Positions 50,487-59,731 of a DNA stretch of 64,000 nt are shown here, piece by piece (within the stretch, counting starts at the first letter, position 1; each line of letters opens with the position of its first letter). The notes under the pieces were generated by a model. That model searched no databases. It saw only the letters and a program-made list of their open reading frames with translations, and was not told where the DNA came from. The translations under genes were made by a program, and so were the position numbers. The stretch is from JBBRYW01 sp038253945 (lineage in GTDB: Bacteria; Actinomycetota; Thermoleophilia; Gaiellales; Gaiellaceae). The stretch covers positions 62,001-126,000 of the forward strand of contig JBBSGR010000002.1 of NCBI GenBank assembly GCA_038253945.1. Direction: 5' to 3'.

Positions 50487-51279
50487 TCAGCCCCGCCGCA
50501 GGGCAGCCCGTGCCGCCCAGTACCCACACATGCCGTGCACCCCGCCGCCAGGCGGAGTGGAGGAGGAGCAGATGAAGAGGCCTGGCAGCGGCGTCGAATA
50601 GGGCACGGGGCGCGCCACGGGGCGCGTGAAGAGCTGGCGGAGATCCTGCAAGCCGCCGTTGATGTCGCCCCCGACGTAGTTTGGGTTGTGCCGCTCGAAA
50701 TCGGCCGGGCCGATGGCCGAGCGGCCGATGATCGTCTCGGAGAAACCTGGGGCGAAGCGCTCCACCTGCGCCTCGATCGCGGCGGTCATGTCGCGGGTCG
50801 AGCCGTGGGGAACGTGACAGTACGCCGAGGCCGTGTACTTGCCTTCGGGGGCTCGCGAGTCGTCGAAGAGGCTTGGCTGCACGAGGAGCACGAAGGGGCG
50901 CTCGGCGTGCCGGCCGCCGGCCGCTGCCTCCTCGGAGGCCGCGACCTGCTCGAGGGTGCCGCCCAGGTGCACGGTGCCGGCGCGCCCGACCTCCGGGGCG
51001 CGCCACGGGATCGGCGCCTCGAGCGCCCAGTCGAGCTTGAACACCCCCGGCCCATAGCGGTAGCGCTCGAGCCGGCGGCGGTAGCTGTCCGGCAGCCGGT
51101 GGCCGGCCAACCGCAGCAGCTGGCGGGGGGTGACGTCGAGCAAGGTGGCGCCGGCAGGCGGCAGCTCGTCGATCGACTCGACGACCCTGCCCGTCTCGAC
51201 TCGCCCGCCCACGGAGCGCAAATGCGAGGCGAGGGCGTCGGCGAGCCGCTGCGAGCCGCCGCGTGCCACGGGCCAGCCA
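50487..51279 (-). pseudogene. C-terminal part of a phytoene-desaturase-like FAD oxidoreductase
   Basis: Reads WPVARGGSQRLADALASHLR, GPGVFKLDWALEAPIPWRAP, GKYTASAYCHVPHGSTRDMT and ends NPNYVGGDINGGLQDLRQLF with LFICSSSTPPGGGVHGMCGY. This is the substrate and C-terminal FAD half of the carotenoid-oxidoreductase-like NAD(P)/FAD family. The dinucleotide-binding N-terminus (GxGxxG) is missing: at about 51279 the sequence changes to a different gene on the other strand. Confidence 0.75.
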
Positions 51280-53131
51280 ACGGACCCGTGGTCGAGCTGT
51301 TGCGGGAGGCCATCGCCAACGCGCCGTTCGATGCGAGCCCGGAGGCCGGCGTTGGGCGGGGTCGCCTTTCGCCGCAGCGGCTGGCCGATGCCTCCTTGCT
51401 CCTGCCCGAGCTCGCGGAGCTGGCGGAGGACGTGCCCCAGCCGCCTCCGCTCTCCGGCCCCGGCGCCCAGGTCCGCCTGCTGGAGGGCGTGGCCGCGGTG
51501 ATCGGCGCGGCCTGCCGGGGACCGAGCCCGGCGTCGTCTTCCTCGACGACGTCCACGCCGCCGACGAGGCGACGCTCGATGCGGTGTCGTACCTGGGCCG
51601 CAGGTTGCGGGGCCGGTCGTTGCTGCTCGTGCTGGCGTGGCGCACCGAGGGGGTGCCGCCCGGCCACCGGCTCCGCCGGGTGGCGGTGGATCTGGCACGC
51701 GAGGGCAGGGCGGCGATCGTCAGCCCCGCCCGCCTGGACCAGGGCGAGGTGGCGGAGCTCGTGCGGGCCGCAGGCCTGAGCGGGGCGGCGCCGGACCTCC
51801 AGCGACGCGTCTACCTGGAGAGCGAGGGCCTGCCGCTGTTCGTGGCGGAGTACCTCGCCGCGCTCCGAGCGGGAGGCGGAGTGCAGGAGGAGGCGCTGCC
51901 CGGCGAGGTTCGGAGCCTCCTCATGGCGCGACTCGGGATGCTCGGCGCCGTGGCACGCCAGGTGCTGGGCGCCGCCGCGGTGGTCGGCAGATCCTTCGAG
52001 CTGGAAACGGTGCGGCGGGCGAGCGGGCGAAGCGACGAGGAGGCCGTCGGCGCGCTCGAGGAGTTGATTGCGCAGAACATCGTGCGTGAGTTGCCCGGAG
52101 CCGAGCCGGTGTACGACTTCTCTCACGAGAAGCTTCGGACGCTCGTCTACGAGGAAACGAGTCTCGCTCGGCGGCGCTTGCTGCATGCACGTGTCGCGGG
52201 CGCGCTCGAGAGAGAGAGCTCGCGCCCCGAGAGCGCCGCCCTCGTAGCGTTTCACCTCAGCCTGGCAGGAGACCAGGCGGGCGCGGCGCGCCAACACTAC
52301 CTCGCCGCGGAGTACGCCGCCTCCCTCCACGCCCACGCCGACGCGCTGGAGCACCTCGATGCGGCGCTCGCCCTCGGCTACCCGGACCCCGCCGCGGTGC
52401 ACGAGCGGATCGGCGACCTGCCTACCCTGGCGGGCGACTACGGCGGCGCGCTCGCCGCCTATGAGAGCGCGGCCGCCCTGTGCGACCCCCACCGGCTGGC
52501 CGCGATCGAGCACCGGGTGGGCGACGTTCGCCAGCGCCGCGGCGAGTGGCAACGAGCCGAGGGGCGCTTCCTCGCCGCTCTCGACGCGGCTGCCGTCGAA
52601 GAGCGCGGGCTGCGGGCGCGCATCCAGGCGGACCTGGCTCTCACGCTGCACCACGCCGGCCGGCCGCAGCAGGCCGCCGCGCTTGCCCGTGACGCCCTGG
52701 TGCTCGCCGAGGAGGCCGGCGACCGCCGCGGCGAGGCTCAGGCCCACAACGTGCTCGGGGTGCTGGCGAGGAGCGACGGCGAGCTGGACGCGGCGTCGGC
52801 GCACCTCGAGCGCAGCCTGGAGCTCGCGCGCGAGCTCGGGGACGAGCCGGCGCAGGCGGCCGCGCTGAACAATCGTGCGCTGGTCTGCCGCCAGGCGGGC
52901 CAGCTCGACGAGGCGCTCGAGCTCACCGAAGCCGCGCTCGCCCTGTCCGCCGCCCACGGCGACCGCCACCGCGAGGCGGCGCTCGAGAACAACCTGGCGG
53001 ACCTGCACCACGCGATCGGGCACGGGGGAGAGGCCATGAAGCACCTGAAGCGAGCGGTGACGATCTTCTCGGAGGTGGGGGCCGACGAGGCCACCCGCCT
53101 GCCGGAGATCTGGAAGCTGATCAGCTGGTGA
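51280..53131 (+). pseudogene. AAA ATPase/TPR regulator, N-terminally truncated and frameshifted
   Basis: The first piece (about 51285-51520) reads VELLREAIANAPFDASPEAG and LRLLEGVAAVI-like sequence. After a frameshift it continues VVFLDDVHAADEATLDAVSY (Walker B), LLLVLAWRTEGVPPGHRLRR and LPLFVAEYLAALRAGGG. From about residue 330 of the second frame there are tetratricopeptide-like repeats (AEYAASLHAHADALEHLDAA; LARDALVLAEEAGDRRGEAQ; LNNRALVCRQAGQLDEALEL). It resembles the ATPase-TPR half of large LuxR/SARP-type regulators. The P-loop and any DNA-binding or cyclase domain are gone, so it is not expected to work. Confidence 0.7.
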
Positions 53132-53439
53132 TCTGCCGGCGCCCGGCTCGCGACCACGCGCGTCGCGGGAAATACATGGCCCCCCAGCCGCAGTGGGAGG
53201 CCATGTTCGTATCTCCAAGGAGCGGGCTGGCCCTGCCGCACAGGGTCATCTCGCCCGGCGCCTGGATCTCGGGAAGAAGCTCGCCGGCGCCTTGGCATCA
53301 ACCTACGCGACCAAACGTATCGCGTCAAGAAAACCTGCAAATCCTTACAAAAGTGAAGCACGCTCGTGAAGTGAATCGCGCGCTGGACAAGTTGACCGTC
53401 CGGCATCCGTTCGTTCCGTTCGCAACGCTCTTCGAGCGG

Positions 53440-53667
53440 CCCGCGAAGAAGCGTCGCCTCCCCTGGACCCCAATCTCGAGCAGCTCAAGAAGCACGCCAA
53501 GACGCTGCAGCGCCGCGCGTGTTCGGGTGAAAGCCACGCGCTGGCTGCTCTCACTCGGAGCGGACCCGACCGTGCACGACGGATCATTCGACGCAACGCC
53601 GCTCGGCTGGGCCGAGGACAACAACCAGAAGGAGGTTGCCCGCTACCTGGCCGACCTGCCGCACTGA
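53440..53667 (+). pseudogene. ankyrin-repeat protein fragment
   Basis: The tail TRWLLSLGADPTVHDGSFDA followed by TPLGWAEDNNQKEVARYL is a clear pair of ankyrin helices. In another frame just upstream, DPNLEQLKKHAKTLQRRA is the typical start of the same small family. At least one frameshift lies between them and internal repeats are missing. Confidence 0.6.
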
Positions 53668-53723
53668 ACGTCGGGAGAGCCGCCTCCACCCGGCCCGCCG
53701 CCCGCGCAGGCATTCTTCAGAAG

Positions 53724-54758
53724 ATGAGGTGGTGGGCGCTCGCAGTCTCGGTTCTCGCTGTTCTGGTGCTCGGAGGGGCAGCGGGCCTGTACGCCTTCGA
53801 CCGCTCTCAGCGCGACCGATTCCCAGAAGGCGTGCGGGTGGGGCACGTAAATCTCGGCGGCCTGCGCCTCGACAAGGCGCGTGCCCGACTCGAGCGCCGG
53901 CTGGTCCGCCGGATCGATCGCCCCGTGATCGTCCGGGCTGGTTCTCGCGCCTTTCGGCTGACGCCCCGCCAGGCGGGCTTGCGCGTCAATGTCGACGGCC
54001 TGCTCAGGGAGGCAATGCACCGCAGCCGGCCGGGCTCCTTCGCCCGGCGGCTGGTCGGCGAAGTGCGGCACACCCGAGCGCACACGCAGATCCCGCTGCG
54101 AGTGAGCTACTCGCGGCAGGCGGTCGACACCTTCGTGCATGAGATCAGCACCGCGCTGGCCGAGCCGAGCGCCGACGCATCCGTGACACCTTCGGCGGCC
54201 GGCCTGCAGCTGGGCCGCTCGCACGAGGGCGTGGCCGTCCGCTCCGTGGCCCTGCGCTATCGCGTCGCGCGCGCGCTGGTGCATCCCTTCGCCCGTCGCC
54301 AGGTCGTCGCGCCCATGCGCGCGGTCGAGCCGAAGCTCACACTCGCTGCACTGCGGGCGAAATACCCGGCTTACATCATCGTGGATCGCTCACGCTTCCA
54401 GCTGATGCTCTTCCGCCACCTGCGGCTCGCCCACACCTACACGATCGCAGTGGGTCGAGCGGGGCTGGAGACGCCGGCCGGGCTCTACGACGTGCAGTGG
54501 AAGCAGGTGGACCCGCCCTGGATCGTGCCGAACAGCGCCTGGGCAGGCGCCCTCGCTGGGAAGACAATTCCTCCGGGGCCTCAGGATCCCATCAAGGCCC
54601 GCTGGCTGGCCTTCAACGGGGGAGCCGGCATCCACGGCACCGACGAGACCTGGTCGCTCGGACACGACGCCTCGCATGGGTGCATCCGGATGTCGATCCC
54701 GGACGTGATCCAGCTGTACGACCTCGCTCCGGTGCACTCGCCGGTCTTCGTGGCGTGA
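53724..54758 (+). CDS. L,D-transpeptidase (YkuD) with N-terminal membrane anchor
   Basis: 344 residues. A single N-terminal membrane helix (ALAVSVLAVLVLGGAAGLYA) anchors it outside. Residues 35-210 contain a peptidoglycan-binding-4 type segment (GVRVGHVNLGGLRLDKARAR; FRLTPRQAGLRVNVDGLL). The YkuD domain starts near YIIVDRSRFQLMLFRHLRLA and has GIHGTDETWSLGHDASHGCI with the nucleophile Cys320 in SHGCIRM. The enzyme forms 3-3 peptidoglycan cross-links. The ATG is at 53724. It stands alone, convergent with the DoxX gene. Confidence 0.93.
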   Translation: MRWWALAVSVLAVLVLGGAAGLYAFDRSQRDRFPEGVRVGHVNLGGLRLDKARARLERRLVRRIDRPVIVRAGSRAFRLTPRQAGLRVNVDGLLREAMHRSRPGSFARRLVGEVRHTRAHTQIPLRVSYSRQAVDTFVHEISTALAEPSADASVTPSAAGLQLGRSHEGVAVRSVALRYRVARALVHPFARRQVVAPMRAVEPKLTLAALRAKYPAYIIVDRSRFQLMLFRHLRLAHTYTIAVGRAGLETPAGLYDVQWKQVDPPWIVPNSAWAGALAGKTIPPGPQDPIKARWLAFNGGAGIHGTDETWSLGHDASHGCIRMSIPDVIQLYDLAPVHSPVFVA

Positions 54759-54793
54759 CGAGGGAGCCCGCTCGAGGCGAGCCCCCCGAAGTT

Positions 54794-55345
54794 TCACGCA
54801 GCCGAGCTCTCCGGCCCGCCGTCTTCGGAGGCAGGAGGCGAGGCGGGGGATACCGGCGGCGACTCACGGCGCGCGGCGGCGACGGCCGCGGCGGAGCCGA
54901 GCGCCCCGGCGCCGAGCGCCGCCAGCGCTAGGCCAGTGCCCGAACGGTCGAGCCTGAGGCCGGCGTCGAGCGACCAGGGACCAGGCCCGAGCTCCACGAC
55001 CGCGAAGAGCGCTGCGAGCAGCACAGCGTTGTACTCGTAGCCGCCATTCGACGACCAGGGGCCGTTCTTCTAGTGCACGGTGCGGATCGCGGTCAGCATG
55101 ACTGAGGAGAGACCGGCGGCCGCAAGCGGCGTGGCGAGCCCCGCGGCCAGGAGCGCGCCTCCAAGAGCTTCGGTCGTTCCCGCGGCGATCGCGTTCCGCC
55201 GGCCTGGACGCAGGCCGATCGTCTCGAAGAACTGCCCGGTTCCCTCGAGCCCCGGGCCTCCGAACCAACCGAACAGCTTCTGCGTGCCGTGCCCCACGAA
55301 GAACCCGCCGACGACGGTGCGGATGAGCAAACGGCCAAGCGCCAT
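54794..55345 (-). pseudogene. DoxX-family membrane protein with an in-frame TAG
   Basis: 183 codons. The first 91 residues (LLIRTVVGGFFVGHGTQKLF, GWFGGPGLEGTGQFFETIGL, TTEALGGALLAAGLATPLAA) are a DoxX/MauE-like membrane protein. At 55070-55072 the codon TAG interrupts the frame inside IRTVH-TAG-KNGPW. The same frame then continues SSNGGYEYNAVLLAALFAVV, exactly as the family does. A Trp (TGG) is expected there, so one base change created an amber stop. It is either a real nonsense mutation or an error. The TAG is not evidence for recoding on its own. Confidence 0.75.
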
Positions 55346-55377
55346 GGAGATCCTTTCCTGAGAAGGTCCCGATCGTC

Positions 55378-57147
55378 TTGCGAGAGAGAAGCCTAGCCGG
55401 CGGTCTGTCCCTCATCCCGGCGCGAGCGCCCGCGCGTCGCCCGGATACCCTTCACGCCATCCCAGCGCGCGCTTCGCACCAGGTCGAGAGTCGCTTCCTC
55501 TCCGAGCTGATCTCGACCGTCGGCTCCTCGCTCGAGCTCGAGCAGGTGCTCGAGGCGGTGGTGCGGCTGCTCTCGGACGCCAGCGCGGTGCACGCGTGCT
55601 TCGTCTACCTGCTCGACCGTGGTGCGCCCCGGCTCGTGCTGCGCGCCGCCTCGGAGCCCTACGCCGGCCTCGTCGGCCGGATCGAGCTCGCGGAGGGCGA
55701 GGGGCTGGCCTGGTGGTCGGTCGAGCACCGCGAGCCAGCTTTCATCCGCGAGCACGCTCTCGACGACCCGCGGGTGAAGTACGTTCCCGAGCTCGAGGAG
55801 GAGCGCTTTCAGTCGCTCGTCTCGGTGCCGATTCTCGGCCGTGACGGCGACGCCATCGGCGTGATTTCCCTCCATACCGAGGCGCCGCGGGAGTTCGACG
55901 AGGCCGAGGCCGACTTCCTCGTCTCGAGTGCCTCGCTCGTCGCGGGCGCGATCGAGAACGCGCGTCTCTACGACGAGGCGCGGCGGCGCGTCCGCGAGCT
56001 CGAGCAGCTGACTGAGCTCGGCGAGACGATCGCGCGGGCAGAGACGCTCGACGAGCTCGTCCCCGCGGTCGCCGATCGCGGGCTCGAGCTGCTCGGCGCG
56101 ACGGCCTGCCATGTCAGCCTGCTCGATCGGGCGAGCGAGGAGCTGCGCCTGCGCGCCTCTGCCCCGCCCGGGGCGCACGCGCCGACATCAATCCGCCTGG
56201 GCGAGCTCGGGCCCGAGCTCGCCTCGAGCGCACGGTCGGCGCGCGTCGCCGTGCCGCTCGTCGCCGGCGACGAGTTGCTCGGCCTGCTCACGGCCGAAGG
56301 GACCTCGGAGATCGACCTGGCGCGCGCTGTCGCGAATCAGGCGGCGGTGGCGATCAAGAAGATCGATCTGATCGAGCGGCTGACCGAGAAGAACCGGATC
56401 AAGGACTTCTTCGAGCAGCTCGCCGCCGGACGTGGCCTCGCGGAGGCGGGCGGCCACGCGGCTCGGCTGGGCGCCGATCTCTCCCAGCCGCACCTCGTAG
56501 TCATGGCCGCGCCGGCGAGCGACGCCCTCGAGCATGCGCTAGCCCGGACCACGCCGGTCTCGCTGTTCGATCGCCGTGACGAGTCAATGCGGGCGCTGCT
56601 GCGAATCCCGCCGGGCGCCGCTGCGGCCCTCGTCGATCGCGTCCGCCGTGTGCAGGCTGCGCTACCGGGCCCGACGGCGATCGGGATCTCGAACCCGTGC
56701 GCCGGCGCCGCGAGCTTCGTCGCCGGCTTCGAGGAGGCGCGCCACGCGCTGCTCGGCACGACCGTCCTCCAGCGTGAGCCCGCGGTCCTCACCTACGACG
56801 AGCTGGGTGCGTACAAGTACCTGCTGCGGATGTCGCTCGATCCGAGCGCGCGCGACGCTCATCGCGATGCCATCGCGCGGCTCGTCGAATATGACGAGGC
56901 CCGCTCGTCACAGCTGCTGAGAACGCTGGAGGAGTTTCTGCGCCGCCGCGGGACGATCGGCGCCACGGCCCAGGCGCTCTACATCCACCCGAATACCCTG
57001 CGTCAGCGGCTGCGGCGGATCGGCGAGTTGACCGGCCTCGATCTGCGACGCGAGGACTGGCTGATGGTGGAGATCGCCGTCAAGCTCGTGTCGCTGCAGC
57101 GGGCGCTCGAGACGGATTCGAACATCGCCGGCGCTCGAAGTATGTAG
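55378..57147 (+). CDS. GAF-domain transcriptional regulator with PucR-type HTH
   Basis: 589 residues. Two GAF-like ligand or light/redox-sensing domains lie at about residues 40-195 (ELEQVLEAVVRLLSDASAVH; RFQSLVSVPILGRDGDAIGV; FLVSSASLVAGAIENARLYD) and about 210-330. The C-terminal 60 residues are a PucR/CdaR helix-turn-helix (LRTLEEFLRRRGTIGATAQA, LYIHPNTLRQRLRRIGELTG). Such regulators switch nitrogen or purine/amine-utilisation genes. It reads into glnT/gmaS 74 bases downstream, which makes control of that cluster likely but unproven. The start is uncertain: TTG 55378 is listed, but the first 30 residues are low-complexity. Confidence 0.85.
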   Translation: MRERSLAGGLSLIPARAPARRPDTLHAIPARASHQVESRFLSELISTVGSSLELEQVLEAVVRLLSDASAVHACFVYLLDRGAPRLVLRAASEPYAGLVGRIELAEGEGLAWWSVEHREPAFIREHALDDPRVKYVPELEEERFQSLVSVPILGRDGDAIGVISLHTEAPREFDEAEADFLVSSASLVAGAIENARLYDEARRRVRELEQLTELGETIARAETLDELVPAVADRGLELLGATACHVSLLDRASEELRLRASAPPGAHAPTSIRLGELGPELASSARSARVAVPLVAGDELLGLLTAEGTSEIDLARAVANQAAVAIKKIDLIERLTEKNRIKDFFEQLAAGRGLAEAGGHAARLGADLSQPHLVVMAAPASDALEHALARTTPVSLFDRRDESMRALLRIPPGAAAALVDRVRRVQAALPGPTAIGISNPCAGAASFVAGFEEARHALLGTTVLQREPAVLTYDELGAYKYLLRMSLDPSARDAHRDAIARLVEYDEARSSQLLRTLEEFLRRRGTIGATAQALYIHPNTLRQRLRRIGELTGLDLRREDWLMVEIAVKLVSLQRALETDSNIAGARSM

Positions 57148-57221
57148 CCGCTTCCCCTTTCTTGGAGCCGCGCAAAGGCGTATAAACGTCGGTCCAGGTC
57201 GAATCGAAGGAGGGCGAGTCC

Positions 57222-58586
57222 ATGGCAACCGCTGTCGAGCAACCCAGCGTCGACGCGATCCGCCGCATCTCTGAGGAGCGCGGCGTCGAGTTCTACTTCG
57301 CGCAGTTCGTCGACATGTACGCCCGGCCGAGCGCCAAGCTCGTTCCGGCGGCGAATCTCGACGACCTCCTCTCGGAGGGCGCCGGCTTCGCGGGCTTCGC
57401 CGCGGGCGAGATCGGCCAGCTTCCGAGCGACCCCGACATCGCCGCGATGCCGGATGTCCGCAGCTACACGCCGGTGCCGTGGGAGCCCAGCCTCGCGCGC
57501 TTCGCCTGCGACGTGACGGTCGAGGGCGAGGAGTGGCCCTACGACCCGCGCACGATCCTGCGCCGCCAACTGCAGAAGGCGCGCACCGCGGGCTACGAAT
57601 TCATGATGGGGATCGAGCTGGAGTACTTCCTCCTCCGCGGCGACGAGAGCGGGATCGAGCTCGCCGACCCGCTCGACACGCTCGAGAAGCCCTGCTACGA
57701 CATGAAGGGGCTGACACGCAACTACGAGTTCCTCCGCCGCGTCTCGAACTACGTCAACGAGCTCGGCTGGGGGAACTACGCGAACGACCACGAGGACGCG
57801 AACGGGCAGTTCGAGCAGAACTTCAACTACACAGATGCTCTCGCGAGCTGCGACCGCGCGATCTTCTTCCGTTACATGGTGCACACGCTCGCGCAGCAGC
57901 AGGGGATGCTGGCCACCTTCATGCCGAAGCCGTTCAGCCACCTGACCGGCAACGGCTGCCACTTTCACATGTCCCTGTGGGACGGGGACACGAACCTCTT
58001 CCTGGACGAGGACGACCCGCGCGGGCTCGGCCTCTCCGAGACGGCCTACAACTTCATCGGCGGCCTCAAGAAGCACGCGCGCGCCTACATCGCCGTGACG
58101 GCGTCGACGGTCAACTCGTACAAGCGCCTGCGCGTCGGGGCGCCGACGAGCGGCGCCACCTGGTCGCCGGTCTACGTCAGCTACGGCTACAACAACCGGA
58201 CACAGATGCTGCGGATCCCGGGTCCCGGCCGCGTCGAGGACCGGACGATCGACGGCTCGTGCAACCCGTATCTCGCTGCGACGGTCGTGCTCGCGGCCGG
58301 CCTCGACGGGATCGAGCAGAAGCTCGACCCGGGCGACCCCAACGTGGGCAACCTGTACACCGTGCCCGAGGAGGAGCTGACCCGGCGCGGGATCGAGCTT
58401 CTGCCGGCGAACCTGCTCGACGCGACGCGCGAGCTCGAGCGCAACGACGTGATCCGCGCGGCGCTCGGCCGGGGCCGCGACGAGGATTACGTCGACTACT
58501 TCATCCGCGTGAAGCGCGACGAGTGGACGCATTACCACGAGCAGGTCACGCCCTGGGAGATCAAGGAGTACCTGACCCGCTTCTAA
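57222..58586 (+). CDS. type III glutamine synthetase-like ligase (GlnT / gamma-glutamylmethylamide synthetase)
   Basis: 454 residues of the glutamine-synthetase superfamily. Segments: EFYFAQFVDMYARPSAKLVP, EFMMGIELEYFLLRGDESGI (metal Glu), YANDHEDANGQFEQNFNY, HLTGNGCHFHMSLWDGDTNL (ATP/metal His), and IPGPGRVEDRTIDGSCNPYL (Arg-Glu substrate set). The type III group includes rhizobial GlnT and GmaS, which ligates glutamate with methylamine. GmaS fits the neighbours here, because the three following genes match N-methylglutamate synthase subunits. The start ATG 57222 has GAAGGAGGGCG upstream. A PucR-like regulator precedes it. Substrate (ammonia or methylamine) cannot be decided by eye. Confidence 0.88.
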   Translation: MATAVEQPSVDAIRRISEERGVEFYFAQFVDMYARPSAKLVPAANLDDLLSEGAGFAGFAAGEIGQLPSDPDIAAMPDVRSYTPVPWEPSLARFACDVTVEGEEWPYDPRTILRRQLQKARTAGYEFMMGIELEYFLLRGDESGIELADPLDTLEKPCYDMKGLTRNYEFLRRVSNYVNELGWGNYANDHEDANGQFEQNFNYTDALASCDRAIFFRYMVHTLAQQQGMLATFMPKPFSHLTGNGCHFHMSLWDGDTNLFLDEDDPRGLGLSETAYNFIGGLKKHARAYIAVTASTVNSYKRLRVGAPTSGATWSPVYVSYGYNNRTQMLRIPGPGRVEDRTIDGSCNPYLAATVVLAAGLDGIEQKLDPGDPNVGNLYTVPEEELTRRGIELLPANLLDATRELERNDVIRAALGRGRDEDYVDYFIRVKRDEWTHYHEQVTPWEIKEYLTRF

Positions 58587-58755
58587 CACGGGTGAACCCA
58601 TGGTTCCCCCGTGCGCCCCCTCCTTGAGCACGGGTGAACCCATGGTTCCCCCGTGGGCCCCTCCTGCTTCGTAGCGGCTATCCCGGCCGCCGTGAGCCTC
58701 TCGCCGGGACAAGCCCGGCTTCGGCAGCGGCTCGAATGCACGGGTGAACCCATGG
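58587..58755 (+). repeat. hairpin-forming 42-bp tandem repeat plus a half copy
   Basis: Copies at 58587-58613 and 58629-58655 (42-bp period) have near-complementary arms, CACGGGTGAACC and GGTTCCCCCGTG, around CAT. A third partial copy (left arm only) lies at 58739-58755. They fill the gap between glnT/gmaS and the amidotransferase gene, and may act as terminators or attenuators or be a mobile hairpin family. Confidence 0.75.
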
Positions 58756-58825
58756 AGGTTTTGCACACACGGGCGGGCGGAAGTCTGTGCGCGGCTTTCG
58801 CTCCTCGGCTCTAGAGTTTCTCACC

Positions 58826-59731
58826 GTGTGCGGGATCGTCGGTCTGTTCTGCAAGTCGGCCGAGCTCGAGGGAAGTCTCGGCCTCTACCTCGGCGACATG
58901 CTCGTCCAGATGGGCGACCGCGGCCCCGACAGCGCGGGGGTCGCCGTCTACCGCGACCCGGCACCGGCCGGGTCGAGCAAGCTGACGCTGTACTCGACCG
59001 ACGCCCAGCTCGACTGGGGCGGGCTCAGCAGCGAGCTTGCGCAGGTCTTCGGCGATGCGCGCGTGTCGAGTGTCCGCGCGCGGCACGCCGTGATCGTCGT
59101 CGACGCCGAGGCCGATGAAGCCGAGGCATGGATCAGGCGCCACCGGCCGGACCTGAGCGTGGTGAGCGCGGGCAAGGTGATCGAGATCTACAAGGAAGTG
59201 GGGCGTCCCGAGGCGTTCGCGCGGGACTTCCGGCTCGAGGAGCTCCAGGGAACCCACGCGCTCGGCCATACGCGGATGGCGACGGAGAGCCGCGTGACCA
59301 CCGAGGGCTCGCACCCGTTCTCCACCGGCTTCGATCTCTGCCTCGTCCACAACGGCTCGCTCTCGAACCACAATCGGCTCCGCGAGGAGCTCCGCCGCGA
59401 GGGAATCGAGTTTCAGACCGAGAACGACACCGAGGTGGCAGCGGGCTACCTCGCCTGGCGCCTGCGCGAGGGCGCGTCGCTGCAGCAGGCGCTCGAGCGC
59501 TGTCTCGACGACCTGGACGGGTTCTACACGTTCCTCGTCGGCACCGCCGACGGCTTCGCCGTGCTGCGCGACCCGATCGCCTGCAAGCCGGCGGTTCTCG
59601 CCGAGACGGACGAGTGGGTGGCGATGGCCTCGGAGTACCGCGCGCTCGCCGTCCTGCCGGGCGCCGCCGATGCGCGAATCTGGGAGCCGGAGCCGCGCGT
59701 GGTCTATGCGTGGGAGCGGGCGCTCGTCTGA
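58826..59731 (+). CDS. class II glutamine amidotransferase domain protein (MgsA/GlxB-like)
   Basis: 301 residues. The first residue after the GTG start is the nucleophile Cys (CGIVGLFCKS), with MGDRGPDSAGVAVY, ALGHTRMATESRV, LCLVHNGSLSNHNRLREEL and TENDTEVAAGYLAWRLREG, the standard Ntn amidotransferase set. It corresponds to the N-terminal part of glutamate synthase and to MgsA of N-methylglutamate synthase or GlxB. Choosing GTG at 58826 is required to place Cys2. The stop overlaps the next gene (TGATG). It supplies ammonia or an amine from glutamine-type donors to the MgsC/GlxD barrel. Confidence 0.9.
   Translation: MCGIVGLFCKSAELEGSLGLYLGDMLVQMGDRGPDSAGVAVYRDPAPAGSSKLTLYSTDAQLDWGGLSSELAQVFGDARVSSVRARHAVIVVDAEADEAEAWIRRHRPDLSVVSAGKVIEIYKEVGRPEAFARDFRLEELQGTHALGHTRMATESRVTTEGSHPFSTGFDLCLVHNGSLSNHNRLREELRREGIEFQTENDTEVAAGYLAWRLREGASLQQALERCLDDLDGFYTFLVGTADGFAVLRDPIACKPAVLAETDEWVAMASEYRALAVLPGAADARIWEPEPRVVYAWERALV

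Noticed and set aside
55070..55072. TAG in DoxX as a recoded (pyrrolysine-like) codon
   Set aside because: There is no hint of amber recoding elsewhere: several genes here, such as grdB and grdE/G, end in TAG normally. A Trp-to-stop change explains it more simply.
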